DNA of 64,000 nt, taken from the NCBI GenBank assembly GCA_000708525.1, contig JMRP01000001.1:1-64000 (forward strand), given 5' to 3'. Position numbers and translations under genes: made by a program. Under the pieces are notes generated by a model. That model did not search any database. It saw nothing but the letters and a program-made list of their open reading frames with translations, and was not told the origin of the DNA. Origin of the DNA: Cyanobium sp. CACIAM 14 (GTDB taxonomy: Bacteria > Cyanobacteriota > Cyanobacteriia > PCC-6307 > Cyanobiaceae). Below are positions 1 to 7,779 of this stretch, piece after piece; positions within the stretch are counted from its first letter, which is position 1; each line of letters begins with the position of its first letter.

Positions 1-238
1 AACGGGCGGCCCTCGGAGTCCGGCTCTTCGCCGTCGTCCGCGCGGCCTGTTTGGGTTCCGGCTTGGCGGCGACGGGCGGCAGGGCCGGCGGGCTGCCGGC
101 AGCCGGGGGAGCCACCGCGGCGCCAGGGGCCGGGATGGCCGCGGCCGCCGGAGCTGCCGCCGGCGTCACCGGGGCTGGGGACGGAGCCGCTGTGGGACCG
201 GTGGCGTCGGGACCTGAGCGGGGGGTGCGGCTGGCCAT
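1..238 (-). CDS. csoS1E: N-terminus of CsoS1E-like carboxysome shell protein (partial)
   Basis: An open frame starts with ATG at 238 on the minus strand and runs off the left edge without a stop, giving about 79 residues. All of it is a low-complexity Ala/Pro-rich segment beginning MASRTPRSGPDATGP, with a Lys/Arg-rich stretch near the edge. Nothing in the visible part is a folded domain. Position supports the call: it is the next gene after csoS4B in the same direction, where alpha-cyanobacteria often carry an extra BMC shell protein with a long disordered N-terminal extension. The BMC domain would lie beyond the window, so the name is inference. No clear Shine-Dalgarno is visible before the ATG. 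It could instead be another carboxysome-linked protein. Confidence 0.45.
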   Translation of the reverse strand, partial: MASRTPRSGPDATGPTAAPSPAPVTPAAAPAAAAIPAPGAAVAPPAAGSPPALPPVAAKPEPKQAARTTAKSRTPRAAR

Positions 239-296
239 GGGACGGAAGGAGGGAGGAGGAGCGGGTCGGGGGCGGGGATGGGCGCAGTTCTCGGAG

Positions 297-548
297 CTAC
301 CCGTCCGGATCCCAGAAATCGATGATCCCGCCGATGGTGAGATCGGTGTGGGTCTCGGGGTTGCCGCAGGCGAAGCGGGCGGCTGAGCCGCTGGCGGTGA
401 ACACCCAGTTGCCGGGGGAGGCCCCCACGGGATCCACGGCGACGCTGAGCTTGCCCTTGACGTTGCGGAGCACCCGCAGGTTCCAGTGGTCGAGGCCGGG
501 GACCCGCTGCGTGCAGACCAGGGAGCCGGTCACCTGCATGATCTCCAT
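297..548 (-). CDS. csoS4B: Carboxysome pentameric vertex protein CsoS4B
   Basis: An 83-residue protein beginning MEIMQVTGSLVCTQRVPG and ending in IIDFWDPDG. It has the EutN/CcmL (bacterial microcompartment vertex) fold signature: an N-terminal strand with a V-x-T/S-x-K/R-like segment, the central V-D-x-V-G-A-x-P-G-x-W-V motif and the closing IGGIIDFW. Such proteins form pentamers that cap the icosahedral vertices of the alpha-carboxysome. The ATG at 548 overlaps the csoS4A stop by the usual ATGA arrangement, so the two are translationally coupled. Length is normal for the family. Confidence 0.9.
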   Translation of the reverse strand: MEIMQVTGSLVCTQRVPGLDHWNLRVLRNVKGKLSVAVDPVGASPGNWVFTASGSAARFACGNPETHTDLTIGGIIDFWDPDG

Positions 549-874
549 CAGGCCTTGCCTCCCTGCGGAGTCGTTGCGGCGGACGCGGGGGCGGCCGAAG
601 CGCCGGCGGCGGGCGGGCTGGCCTTGCCGGCGTCGGGATCCCAGTGGTCGATGATCCCCACGATCGTCAGATCGCTGGGATACGACTTGCTGCCGGCGGC
701 CTCCCGGGCGGCCGAACTGCCCACGCAGATCACCCAGTCGCCGGGAATGCAGCCCACCGCGTCCACGGCCACCTTCTGGGTGCTGCCGTCGAGCACCACC
801 TGCAGGTGCTTGTGCTCGAAGTCCGGGATGCGGTTCGTCGAGACCAGGGGCTTGACCACCTTGCAGATGATCAT
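548..874 (-). CDS. csoS4A: Carboxysome pentameric vertex protein CsoS4A
   Basis: A 108-residue EutN/CcmL-family protein starting MIICKVVKPLVSTNR. The core (residues about 1-80) carries the VDAVGCIPGDWVI and IVGIIDHWDPD motifs of pentameric vertex proteins. Beyond the core is a tail of roughly 28 residues rich in Ala, Pro and Ser, ending PQGGKA, not present in csoS4B next door. The start at 874 sits two bases after the csoSCA stop and the gene overlaps csoS4B by ATGA, so it belongs to the cso operon. The tail looks disordered; its role is unknown. Confidence 0.9.
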   Translation of the reverse strand: MIICKVVKPLVSTNRIPDFEHKHLQVVLDGSTQKVAVDAVGCIPGDWVICVGSSAAREAAGSKSYPSDLTIVGIIDHWDPDAGKASPPAAGASAAPASAATTPQGGKA

Positions 875-876
875 GC

Positions 877-2412
877 TCAGTGTCCTCCTGCAGGGGCAAG
901 GCTCAGGGTGGAACCTACCGCTTCGGCGGGGGCGTGCCGCTCCTGGTCGCGCACGGTGAGAAGGGCATGGAGCAGGCCCTGGGAGAAGAGGTCGGGGTAG
1001 CGGTTCTGGATCGCCTCCTGCACTCTGCGGGCGTGGCGCACCGCCCGATCGCGGGCACCGGGCACCTTGCCGTTGTAATCGAACCGGATCACCACCGGCA
1101 CCGGCAGACCCCGGGAGACGTTGAGCCCCTTGAAGATCTTGACGCCCACATCCATGTCGGGAGCCCCTTCCTCCACCGTGTCCATGTAGGCGAAGTAGGT
1201 GAGGTTGCGCAGGTGGATCTCCTTGAAGCCGATGCCCACCCCGATGAACCGTTCGGCATGGCCCGCGTCGGCGTAGTGCCCGTCGTGATACCGGCGCACG
1301 TAGTCGATCTGGGAGATGTTGTGCTCCAGCAGGCGGGCGATCAGACGCACCATCCCAGGATCGGGGGCGCTGGCTGCCGCAGCCTCCACCAACGCCGGGA
1401 TGCGCTCTCTGGCCTCCTCGGGAGCGAGGTGCCGCGTGGCCTCGTAGACCGTCGCGGCATCGAGCCAGTGATCGAGACGGGTGCTGCCGTCCATCCCCGG
1501 CACGTGGATCCGGATGGTGTCGGTGTCGGTGTCGATCCCGAGGAGCAGCAGGTCGACGGAGGCGCCGCAGCAGAAACTGTTCTCCACCGCCTGCTGGAAC
1601 TCCATCAGCCGCTGCCGGCCGCAGCTGGCTGCCAGGGCATCGTCGCTGCCGTGGGCGGCGCAGCCCTCGTGGCTTGGGTCGCGGGAGCTGAAGTGGTAAA
1701 GCACCACCTTCAGGTAGCGGGTGTCTGCATGGGCCGGATTGGGAACGCCCTCCCGGTAGCGGCGATGCTCGGTCTTGACCCAGCGGTTGACCGTGTTCTC
1801 CACATCGAACAGGGCACCGGCGTGGGGCCGGCGCCGCACCGAGCTGAAGGGCAGCCGCAGGGCGAAGGCGATGGCATGGGCAAGACGGCCATCGGCGCAG
1901 GGGGTGACATCCAGCAGGTGGAAGCCGCAGGAGAGCAGGAAGCCATCGAAGGCCTCCGCGGCCGGGCTGCCTGGCTGGCCGCCGAGGGGATCGTCGCGGA
2001 AGAAACGCTCGCTGGTCTGCTCGTAGGTCTCGAAGACGCACCAGGCGAACAGGCTGCGCATGTCCAGCTGGCTGACCCAGGCCTTCTCCAGGATCATCTC
2101 CGGCAGGTTGTAGCCGAGCTCCGCCCGGGCCACAGCCTGGGCCCGTTCCACGAAGTCGTCTTCGTGCTGCAGGGCCGAGAGCCGTTTCAGCACCGGAACG
2201 ATCCGGTCGAAGGCGTCCTTCACGTCGCGGTCGTAGGCCGCGAGGGCCTCGTTGGCGGCAGGGTCGGTGAGGGGGTGGAGGCTCAGGGTGTCCTGGCCGA
2301 GCCGTACCGCCGCCAGACGCCGGGAGAGGTCGGCGCTGGAAGGGGTCGAGGGCCGGCGCCGGGGGGCGCTGGGGCCCAGAGGACGGACCGTGGGGGCCGG
2401 GCGGCGGCGCAT
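877..2412 (-). CDS. csoSCA: Carboxysomal carbonic anhydrase CsoSCA (CsoS3)
   Basis: A 511-residue carboxysome-lumen carbonic anhydrase that converts imported bicarbonate to CO2 next to RuBisCO. Zinc ligands of this beta-class subtype are visible: Cys172 within TPCADGRLAHA (with the Asp174/Arg176 pair), His240 in VVLYHFSS, and Cys251 eleven residues later. The first ~35 residues are basic and Pro-rich, as expected for the disordered segment that tethers CsoSCA inside the carboxysome. Domains follow the known order: N-terminal helical domain, catalytic domain, then a C-terminal pseudo-repeat that lacks ligands. It lies between csoS2 and csoS4A with only a few bases of spacing, hence one operon. 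A 522-residue frame on the opposite strand is an antisense shadow. Confidence 0.95.
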   Translation of the reverse strand: MRRRPAPTVRPLGPSAPRRRPSTPSSADLSRRLAAVRLGQDTLSLHPLTDPAANEALAAYDRDVKDAFDRIVPVLKRLSALQHEDDFVERAQAVARAELGYNLPEMILEKAWVSQLDMRSLFAWCVFETYEQTSERFFRDDPLGGQPGSPAAEAFDGFLLSCGFHLLDVTPCADGRLAHAIAFALRLPFSSVRRRPHAGALFDVENTVNRWVKTEHRRYREGVPNPAHADTRYLKVVLYHFSSRDPSHEGCAAHGSDDALAASCGRQRLMEFQQAVENSFCCGASVDLLLLGIDTDTDTIRIHVPGMDGSTRLDHWLDAATVYEATRHLAPEEARERIPALVEAAAASAPDPGMVRLIARLLEHNISQIDYVRRYHDGHYADAGHAERFIGVGIGFKEIHLRNLTYFAYMDTVEEGAPDMDVGVKIFKGLNVSRGLPVPVVIRFDYNGKVPGARDRAVRHARRVQEAIQNRYPDLFSQGLLHALLTVRDQERHAPAEAVGSTLSLAPAGGH

Positions 2413-2419
2413 CGTGGGT

Positions 2420-4831
2420 CTAGCCGCGGGCGCCGCCGGAGACCGTGATCAGCGAACCGGCGTCGGTGCTGCCACTGGATCCGGTGATCCTGTTGACGGG
2501 CTCGGGCAGGGCCTCGTTGCGCTTGGGCTGGAAGGCCGGCATGGCCGACATCGGACCGACGCGGCTGGGGTTGCGGCGACGGGCGGAGGCCCCTTCGGTG
2601 CCGGTCACGTGCCGGCCCCGATCCCAGTCGTCACCGGTGATGTTGAGGCCGGCGGAGATGCCCTCCCCGGTCACCCGGGAAGTGGGACGGGCGTCCTCGT
2701 CCACCGTGACGACCGGCTGGGGCTGGCGGAGCCTCTCGGGGCTGCGACGGTCGAAGCGGAACTGCTCGGTGCCTGTCACCTTGCCGTCGGCCATCTCGAA
2801 GGGGCCGGTGACGCGGTTGCCCTGCTCGTAGCGGTTGCCGGTCACGCCACCGGGGCGCTGGCGGGCGATCTGGGCGGCCCGGGCCGGGGACTGGACGCTG
2901 AACTGCTGCCAGGGCTGGGACGTGAGGGGCTGGGGAAAGTCGGCGTCCTCACGGGTGGCGGCCCCGCAGGCCTCCGCCAGTTGGTCGCTTCCCACGTAGG
3001 GAGTGCCGGTGATGTCCTCGCAGGCACCCCGCTCGGCGCCGGTCATCACGCCGCCGATGCCGGGCTGGATGCCGCTCAGGCGAGGTCCCGGGGTGCCCAT
3101 GCGGGCCGGGGTGCGCTGGCGGATCTCGGCCACACGGTCGGAGGGGCACCAGGTGCCGGCCTCCTCGAGGCCCGCGTAGGGGGTGCCGGTCACGGCCTTG
3201 CAGGTGCCGGGCTCATCGCCGGTGACCTTGTCGGACCGGCCGGTGCGGGTACCGCTGACCACCATGGCCTTGTTGGTGACGCTGAAGCCCACCTTGGGGG
3301 CCTCCGGAGCGGGCTTCGTTCCGCAGAAGCGCTCGTACTGCTGGGATCCGATGTACTCGTCGCCGGTGATCAGGCGGCAGGAGCCCGGTTCGTCGCCGGT
3401 GACGTGTTCGCTGCGCCCCACGTGGGTGCCGGTGATGCCGGTGCCGCGCAGGGTGTGGAGGCTGCTCACCTTCGTGGGAGCGCGGCCGGGGACCTGGGAC
3501 TGGTCGCCCACGTACTGGGTGCCGGTGAGCTGGCGCTCGGCACCGGGTTCGTTGCCGGTGACCCGCTCGGAGCGCTCCACGAGCACACCGGAGACCGGAC
3601 GGCCGCCGCTGGTGCGGGTGAGGCCCACCTTGCGGGGGCTGGGGCTCACATCGCCGCACCAGGCCGCGCTCTGGTTGGCGGAGATGTATTCGGTGCCCGT
3701 GACGGTCTTGCAGGTTCCGGGTTCGTCACCGGTGACCTTCTCGGAGCGCCCCACCTCATTGCCCGTGACCCGGTTGCCGTGGGTGGTGGCGCTGACGCGC
3801 ACCTTGGCGGGCTGCAGTGGGCTGGGCTCGTTCTGGCAGAAGGTGCGGAAGATCTCGGCACCCAGATACTCGGTGCCCGTGATCGGCCGGCAGGTGCTGG
3901 CTTCGTTCCCCGTCGTCTTGATGGACCGGTTGGCCTGGGTGCCGGTGACCACCTGGCCCCGCACCGTCTCGCTCACCCCCACCTTCCAGTGGGCGTCGGC
4001 GGCCGCCTCGATTTTGGCCTGGCCGCGGCGGGGGCCGGTGGGCCTGGTGCCGCCACTTCGGGCACAGCCGGCCGAACCCACCTTGCACTTCAGTTCGCGT
4101 ACTTTCTGCGCCAGTTCCCGGCTGCTCATGTCGGGGTTGGCCTGGCGCGCCACCGACGCGGCGGTGGAACTGGTGGGCATGCTGGCGGACTTGCCTCGCT
4201 TGGAGAGGGCTTCCCGCCGCGCCATCGTGATGGCCCGGCTGGGATTGTGCAGGGCCGTCCGCTTGCTGCCGTTGCGGCGCTCACCGCTCCGGCCTCCACG
4301 GCCTGCCAGGGAGGACCCCAGTCCGGATGCGGGGCTGGCCTCTCTGGCGGCCAGCGGAGCTGCGGCCGTCCTGGCCTCCTTGCAGCCGCAGGGGCGATCG
4401 CTGCCGGTGCTGGGGCTTGTGGCGCCGGCGCCGGGCCTGGCGCGCATCACTTCCTGGCGCGTGCGGTCGTTGGAGGTATCCGCCCGCTTGCCGCGGCGGG
4501 AGAGGGCTTCGCGCCTCTCCATCACCAGCCTGCGGCTTGGATTGGCCAGGGGACGGGCGTTGCTGCGATGGCCCTGGGCGGAGGGCGCCCCCAGGCCGGC
4601 GGAGGCCCGCCGGGCGACGGGACGCTCCGCTGCGGTGTCGGTTGACGTCGAGGGCGGCCTCACCGCCGGGGGCGCGGCGGCTGTGGCCGTTTCGGTGCGG
4701 TTGCTGCGGGCGTCGGCGGCGGTTCGCACCCGCCCCGGAGAGGACATGAACTGGGTGGACGCCTTCTTGCCTCCGCTGGTGAGAGCCCTGCGGCGCTCCA
4801 GAGCTGCTTCCCTGCTGGTGGTTCTGGCCAT
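2420..4831 (-). CDS. csoS2: Carboxysome scaffold protein CsoS2
   Basis: An 803-residue intrinsically disordered scaffold that binds RuBisCO and the shell during alpha-carboxysome assembly. Three N-terminal repeats of the form RRxALSxxGKxA are visible at about residues 8-24, 98-118 and 197-217; this repeat type is known to contact RuBisCO. The middle region (about 300-660) repeats VTGxExG…ITGTxY units, several with a following conserved Cys (for example YERFCGT). The C-terminal region repeats VTGxx/ITG elements and ends near ITVSGGARG. It sits 3' of cbbS and 5' of csoSCA. There is no sign of a split into short and long forms, but a programmed frameshift cannot be excluded by eye. Confidence 0.95.
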   Translation of the reverse strand: MARTTSREAALERRRALTSGGKKASTQFMSSPGRVRTAADARSNRTETATAAAPPAVRPPSTSTDTAAERPVARRASAGLGAPSAQGHRSNARPLANPSRRLVMERREALSRRGKRADTSNDRTRQEVMRARPGAGATSPSTGSDRPCGCKEARTAAAPLAAREASPASGLGSSLAGRGGRSGERRNGSKRTALHNPSRAITMARREALSKRGKSASMPTSSTAASVARQANPDMSSRELAQKVRELKCKVGSAGCARSGGTRPTGPRRGQAKIEAAADAHWKVGVSETVRGQVVTGTQANRSIKTTGNEASTCRPITGTEYLGAEIFRTFCQNEPSPLQPAKVRVSATTHGNRVTGNEVGRSEKVTGDEPGTCKTVTGTEYISANQSAAWCGDVSPSPRKVGLTRTSGGRPVSGVLVERSERVTGNEPGAERQLTGTQYVGDQSQVPGRAPTKVSSLHTLRGTGITGTHVGRSEHVTGDEPGSCRLITGDEYIGSQQYERFCGTKPAPEAPKVGFSVTNKAMVVSGTRTGRSDKVTGDEPGTCKAVTGTPYAGLEEAGTWCPSDRVAEIRQRTPARMGTPGPRLSGIQPGIGGVMTGAERGACEDITGTPYVGSDQLAEACGAATREDADFPQPLTSQPWQQFSVQSPARAAQIARQRPGGVTGNRYEQGNRVTGPFEMADGKVTGTEQFRFDRRSPERLRQPQPVVTVDEDARPTSRVTGEGISAGLNITGDDWDRGRHVTGTEGASARRRNPSRVGPMSAMPAFQPKRNEALPEPVNRITGSSGSTDAGSLITVSGGARG

Positions 4832-4976
4832 GTCCGCCCTGTGAATGGATGATCGAAAGCTGCGGCGTCGTCTCCGGAGCCGTCCGGGGGTCGTCAGGCG
4901 ACCGTCTGTGGTCGGCAGCGTTCAGGGCTGCACTCGACGGTCGGATTCCCGGGGCATTGTCGCCGCGATGGAGATG

Positions 4977-4999
4977 GGTCCCGGCCGAGAGCCGGGACC
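4977..4999 (-). promoter_or_regulatory. Hairpin between cbbS and csoS2
   Basis: A perfect 9-bp inverted repeat, GGTCCCGGC/GCCGGGACC, with a 5-nt loop, lies about 17 nt beyond the cbbS stop on the minus strand. It is not followed by a U-tract, so a processing or stability element fits better than a full terminator. A second 7-bp repeat (GGGTCGC at 5005-5011, GCGACCC at 5019-5025) spans the cbbS stop codon. By inference the pair protects the abundant RuBisCO message and reduces read-through into csoS2. Confidence 0.6.
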
Positions 5000-5015
5000 C
5001 GGTGGGGTCGCCGGA

Positions 5016-5357
5016 TCAGCGACCCTCGAACACGACGAAGCAGGCACCCTGGCTCTGGGTGTAGGCGTCGTAGCCGACCAGCCGCACATGATGGTCCGGG
5101 TAGGCCCTGTGGCAGGCCTCGAGTTCGTTCACGATCACACCGAGATCCTTCTCTCCGAAGAAGGGCAGCTTCCAGTAGGACCAGTAGGTGGCCATGGAGC
5201 GGCTGGGGTGGACGTGCTCGACCAGGGGACTCCAGCCCTGGGCAATGATGTAGGCGATCTGGTCGTAGATCTCGTCCTGGGTCATCGGCGGGAGGAAGCC
5301 GAAGGTCTCCAGGGTGGCGACTGTTTGATAGTCACCCACGGTGCTCTTGAAGGGCAT
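5016..5357 (-). CDS. cbbS: RuBisCO small subunit, form IA
   Basis: A 113-residue small subunit that caps the L8S8 RuBisCO. Recognisable segments are the N-terminal GDYQTVATLETFGFLPPM, the DEIYDQIAYIIAQGW helix, the PSRSMATYWSYWKLPFFGE block and the C-terminal HVRLVGYDAYTQSQGACFVV. The length and the lack of the longer beta-A/B loop match form IA enzymes of alpha-carboxysomes. It lies about 100 bp 3' of cbbL, separated by a strong hairpin, and upstream of csoS2. Confidence 0.97.
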   Translation of the reverse strand: MPFKSTVGDYQTVATLETFGFLPPMTQDEIYDQIAYIIAQGWSPLVEHVHPSRSMATYWSYWKLPFFGEKDLGVIVNELEACHRAYPDHHVRLVGYDAYTQSQGACFVVFEGR

Positions 5358-5393
5358 GGGGATCCTTGAGGGGAATGGATGGGAAGCCCTGGT

Positions 5394-5429
5394 CCGCTGA
5401 CCTCAGGACGAATGTTCCTGGGTCAGCGG
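5394..5429 (-). promoter_or_regulatory. Long hairpin in the cbbL-cbbS intergenic region
   Basis: The 100-bp cbbL-cbbS spacer contains CCGCTGACC, one bulged base, CAGGA, a 7-nt loop, TCCTG and GGTCAGCGG. This makes a 14-bp stem with a single bulge. It has no U-tract on its 3' side. It probably acts as an RNA-stability or processing signal in the cbbLS message. This is read directly from the sequence; function is inference. Confidence 0.6.
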
Positions 5430-5457
5430 CGGCTGGGGCAGCAAAACGGAGGTCGGA

Positions 5458-6870
5458 TCAGCCGACGTCCAGCTTGTCGACGGTGTCGAACTCGAACTTG
5501 ATCTCCTTCCAGGTCTCGAGGGCGATGGCAAGCTCGGGACTGTGCTTGGCGGCCTCCAGGAGGATGTCGCGGCCCTCCTTCTCGATCTCCCGACCGGCGT
5601 TGCGGGCCTTGACGCAGGCTTCCAGGGCCACCCGGTTGGCGGCGGCGCCGGCGGCGGAGCCCCAGGGGTGACCGTGGGTGCCACCACCGAACTGAAGCAC
5701 GGAATCGTCACCGAAGATGGCAACCAGGGCGGGCATGTGCCAGACGTGGATGCCGCCGGAGGCCACGGCGAACACGCCGGGCATCGAACCCCAGTCCTGA
5801 TCGAAGAAATTGCCGCGGGTGCGGTCTTCGGGGATGAAGGATTCGCGCAGCTGGTCGATGAAGCCCAGGGTGGTCTGGCGGTCACCTTCGAGCTTGCCCA
5901 CCACGGTGCCGGTGTGCAGCTGGTCGCCGCCGGAGAGGCGCAGGCACTTGGCGAGAACGCGGAAGTGGATGCCGTGCTTGGGATGACGGTCGATCACCGC
6001 GTGCATGGCGCGGTGGATGTGCAGCAGCATGCCGTTCTTCCGGCACCACTTCGACAGACCGGTGTTGGCCGTGAAGCCGCCGGTGATGTAGTCGTGCATG
6101 ATGATCGGCTGCCCGAGCTCCTTGGCGAACTCGGCCCGCTCGTACATCTCCTCGGGCGTGGCGGCGGTGCAGTTGAGGTAGTGCCCCTTCTTCTCGCCGG
6201 TTTCGGCCTGGGCCGACTGGACGGCCTCGGCGACGAATTCGAAACGGTTCTGCCAGCGCTGGAAGGGCTGGGAATTGATGTTCTCGTCGTCCTTGGTGAA
6301 GTCGAGACCGCCCCGCAGGCATTCGTAGACCACCCGGCCGTAGTTCTTGCCGGAGAGGCCGAGCTTGGGCTTGATGGTGCAGCCGAGCAGGGGACGGCCG
6401 TACTTGTTCATCCGGTCACGCTCGACGTGGATGCCGTTCGGCGGGCCGGGGCAGGTCTTGATGAAGGCCATCGGGAAGCGGATGTCTTCCAGGCGCAGGT
6501 GGCGCAGGGCCTTGAAGCCGAAGACATTGCCCACCAGGGAGGTGAGCACGTTGGTGACGGAGCCTTCCTCGAACAGGTCGAGGGGGTAGGCGATGAAGGC
6601 GTAGAAGGATTCCTTGTCACCAGGAACGTCCTCGATGCGGTAGCAGCGGCCCTTGTAGAAGTCGAGATCCACGAGGAGCTCGGACCACACGGTGGACCAG
6701 GTGCCGGTGGAGGATTCGGCGGCCACGGCGGCAGCCACTTCCTCCTTGGGAACACCTTCCTGGCCGGTGCACTTGAAGCAGGCCAGCAGGTCGGTGTCGA
6801 GGGGGACGTAATCGGGAGTCCAATACGTGTCGCGGTACTCCTTGACCCCGGCGTCGTACTTCTTGCTCAT
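5458..6870 (-). CDS. cbbL: RuBisCO large subunit, form IA
   Basis: A 470-residue large subunit catalysing carboxylation of ribulose-1,5-bisphosphate. The catalytic Lys of the [15 protein letters not shown] motif is at residue 167, and the carbamylated Lys of [17 protein letters not shown] is at residue 193. Further active-site segments ([47 protein letters not shown]) are intact. Sequence style and gene order (csoS1-cbbL-cbbS-csoS2) match form IA of alpha-carboxysomes and not the plant-like form IB. The product is packaged inside the carboxysome through CsoS2. Confidence 0.98.
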   Translation of the reverse strand: MSKKYDAGVKEYRDTYWTPDYVPLDTDLLACFKCTGQEGVPKEEVAAAVAAESSTGTWSTVWSELLVDLDFYKGRCYRIEDVPGDKESFYAFIAYPLDLFEEGSVTNVLTSLVGNVFGFKALRHLRLEDIRFPMAFIKTCPGPPNGIHVERDRMNKYGRPLLGCTIKPKLGLSGKNYGRVVYECLRGGLDFTKDDENINSQPFQRWQNRFEFVAEAVQSAQAETGEKKGHYLNCTAATPEEMYERAEFAKELGQPIIMHDYITGGFTANTGLSKWCRKNGMLLHIHRAMHAVIDRHPKHGIHFRVLAKCLRLSGGDQLHTGTVVGKLEGDRQTTLGFIDQLRESFIPEDRTRGNFFDQDWGSMPGVFAVASGGIHVWHMPALVAIFGDDSVLQFGGGTHGHPWGSAAGAAANRVALEACVKARNAGREIEKEGRDILLEAAKHSPELAIALETWKEIKFEFDTVDKLDVG

Positions 6871-6910
6871 GGGTTTGGTCGGTAGGGTTTGGATGGAAGG
6901 TCAGAGGCTG

Positions 6911-6923
6911 GGCGCATCGCGCC
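6911..6923 (-). promoter_or_regulatory. Small hairpin between csoS1 and cbbL
   Basis: A 5-bp GC-rich inverted repeat, GGCGC-ATC-GCGCC, lies just beyond the csoS1 stop in the 60-bp spacer before cbbL. It is short enough to be chance in GC-rich DNA, but it continues the pattern of intercistronic stems seen on both sides of cbbS. Confidence 0.25.
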
Positions 6924-6930
6924 GGTCAGC

Positions 6931-7242
6931 TCAGTCCTTCGAGCCCAGGCCGAAATTGCTGTTCAGAGCCGGCTCCACCTCGCGATGGGGGCGGGCGATG
7001 ATGTGGGCGGCCACCAGACCGTCACCCACCCGCTCGCAGGCATCGGCACCGGCGCGAACGGCCGCGTTCACGGCACCGGTCTCACCCCGAACCAGCACCG
7101 TCACGTAGCCGCCACCGACGAATTCGCGACCGATGAGCCGCACCTCGGCGGCCTTGGTCATGGCGTCCGCCGCTTCGATGGCGGGCACCAGACCGCGTGT
7201 CTCGATCATGCCGAGGGCAATGCCCATGGTTTCGTTTGCCAT
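6931..7242 (-). CDS. csoS1: Major carboxysome shell hexamer protein CsoS1
   Basis: A 103-residue single-BMC-domain protein that tiles the flat facets of the alpha-carboxysome. It starts MANETMGIALGMIETRGLVP and contains the pore-forming and interface residues of the family: AADAMTKAAEVRLIGRE, GGGYVTVLVRGETGAV and the C-terminal VVAAHIIARPH-like edge. The gene is first in the cso operon on the minus strand, with a good ribosome-binding site 6 nt upstream of the ATG. In alpha-cyanobacteria the same gene is sometimes named ccmK. Confidence 0.95.
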   Translation of the reverse strand: MANETMGIALGMIETRGLVPAIEAADAMTKAAEVRLIGREFVGGGYVTVLVRGETGAVNAAVRAGADACERVGDGLVAAHIIARPHREVEPALNSNFGLGSKD

Positions 7243-7248
7243 TACCTG

Positions 7249-7253
7249 CTCCT
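7249..7253 (-). promoter_or_regulatory. Ribosome-binding site of csoS1
   Basis: AGGAG lies on the minus strand with a 6-nt spacer to the csoS1 ATG. It is the clearest Shine-Dalgarno in the carboxysome block, fitting the very high expression expected for the shell protein, and it confirms the chosen start. Confidence 0.65.
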
Positions 7254-7452
7254 GGAGGAGGGGGGTGGAATGTTCGGGGTCAACCTTGCTCCTCCGCCAA
7301 ACCCTCCGTCAAGCGATTCGCCGGTCGGCGCCGATCAAGGTTTCGCGATTGGCTGATAAGGACAGCTGATCAGTGCAACACAAAAAGCAAGGCGCGGTTG
7401 ATCGCCGTCCCCTGCCGTGGCCCGATCGAGGCAGCCTCGGCTCGCCGGCGCC

Positions 7453-7734
7453 TCAGAGGGGCTCGGCCGTGGAGACGAATCCCACCCCGCCGTAGCGCTT
7501 CAGCAGCGGCCGCACCGCTGCGCCCACGGCCGCCAGCAGATCGTCATCGACGAAGACGATCACATGGGCATTGGCCCCCAGACCGCTGAAATCCATCGCC
7601 TCGGAGATCTCCCCCGAGAGCCCCAGTCCCGTCACATGCCGCATCACCGAGTAGCCCTGGGCCCCGGCTTTGGTGATGGCCTTGCAGACGCGGTTCACTT
7701 CCCGCTCGCTGAGGATGAGATCGATCCGCTTCAT
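7453..7734 (-). CDS. sbtB: PII-like protein SbtB, regulator of bicarbonate uptake
   Basis: A 93-residue protein starting MKRIDLILSEREVNRVCKAI, with the alternating beta-alpha-beta pattern of the PII superfamily. GAQGYSVMRHVTGLG occupies the T-loop region and FVDDDLLAAVGAAVRPL the second helix. It lies about 45 bp downstream of sbtA, the partner it would be expected to bind, and about 210 bp upstream of csoS1. Known SbtB proteins bind adenine nucleotides and block SbtA. This copy ends soon after VSTAEPL, so it lacks the cysteine-containing C-terminal loop of some SbtB proteins. A carboxysome-associated PII (CPII) assignment is the alternative. Confidence 0.75.
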   Translation of the reverse strand: MKRIDLILSEREVNRVCKAITKAGAQGYSVMRHVTGLGLSGEISEAMDFSGLGANAHVIVFVDDDLLAAVGAAVRPLLKRYGGVGFVSTAEPL

Positions 7735-7779
7735 GGGGGTGGCGGCGAAGGGGTGCGGCGGGGTGGGAAAGGCGTCGGC

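Noticed and set aside
880..2448. 522-codon plus-strand frame opposite csoSCA
   Set aside because: Antisense shadow of a recognised carbonic anhydrase gene; no protein-like motif.
2252..4645. 797-codon open frame on the plus strand opposite csoS2
   Set aside because: It is antisense to a clear csoS2 gene, is rich in Gly/Ala/Asp/His as expected of a GC-rich reverse frame, and has no family motif.
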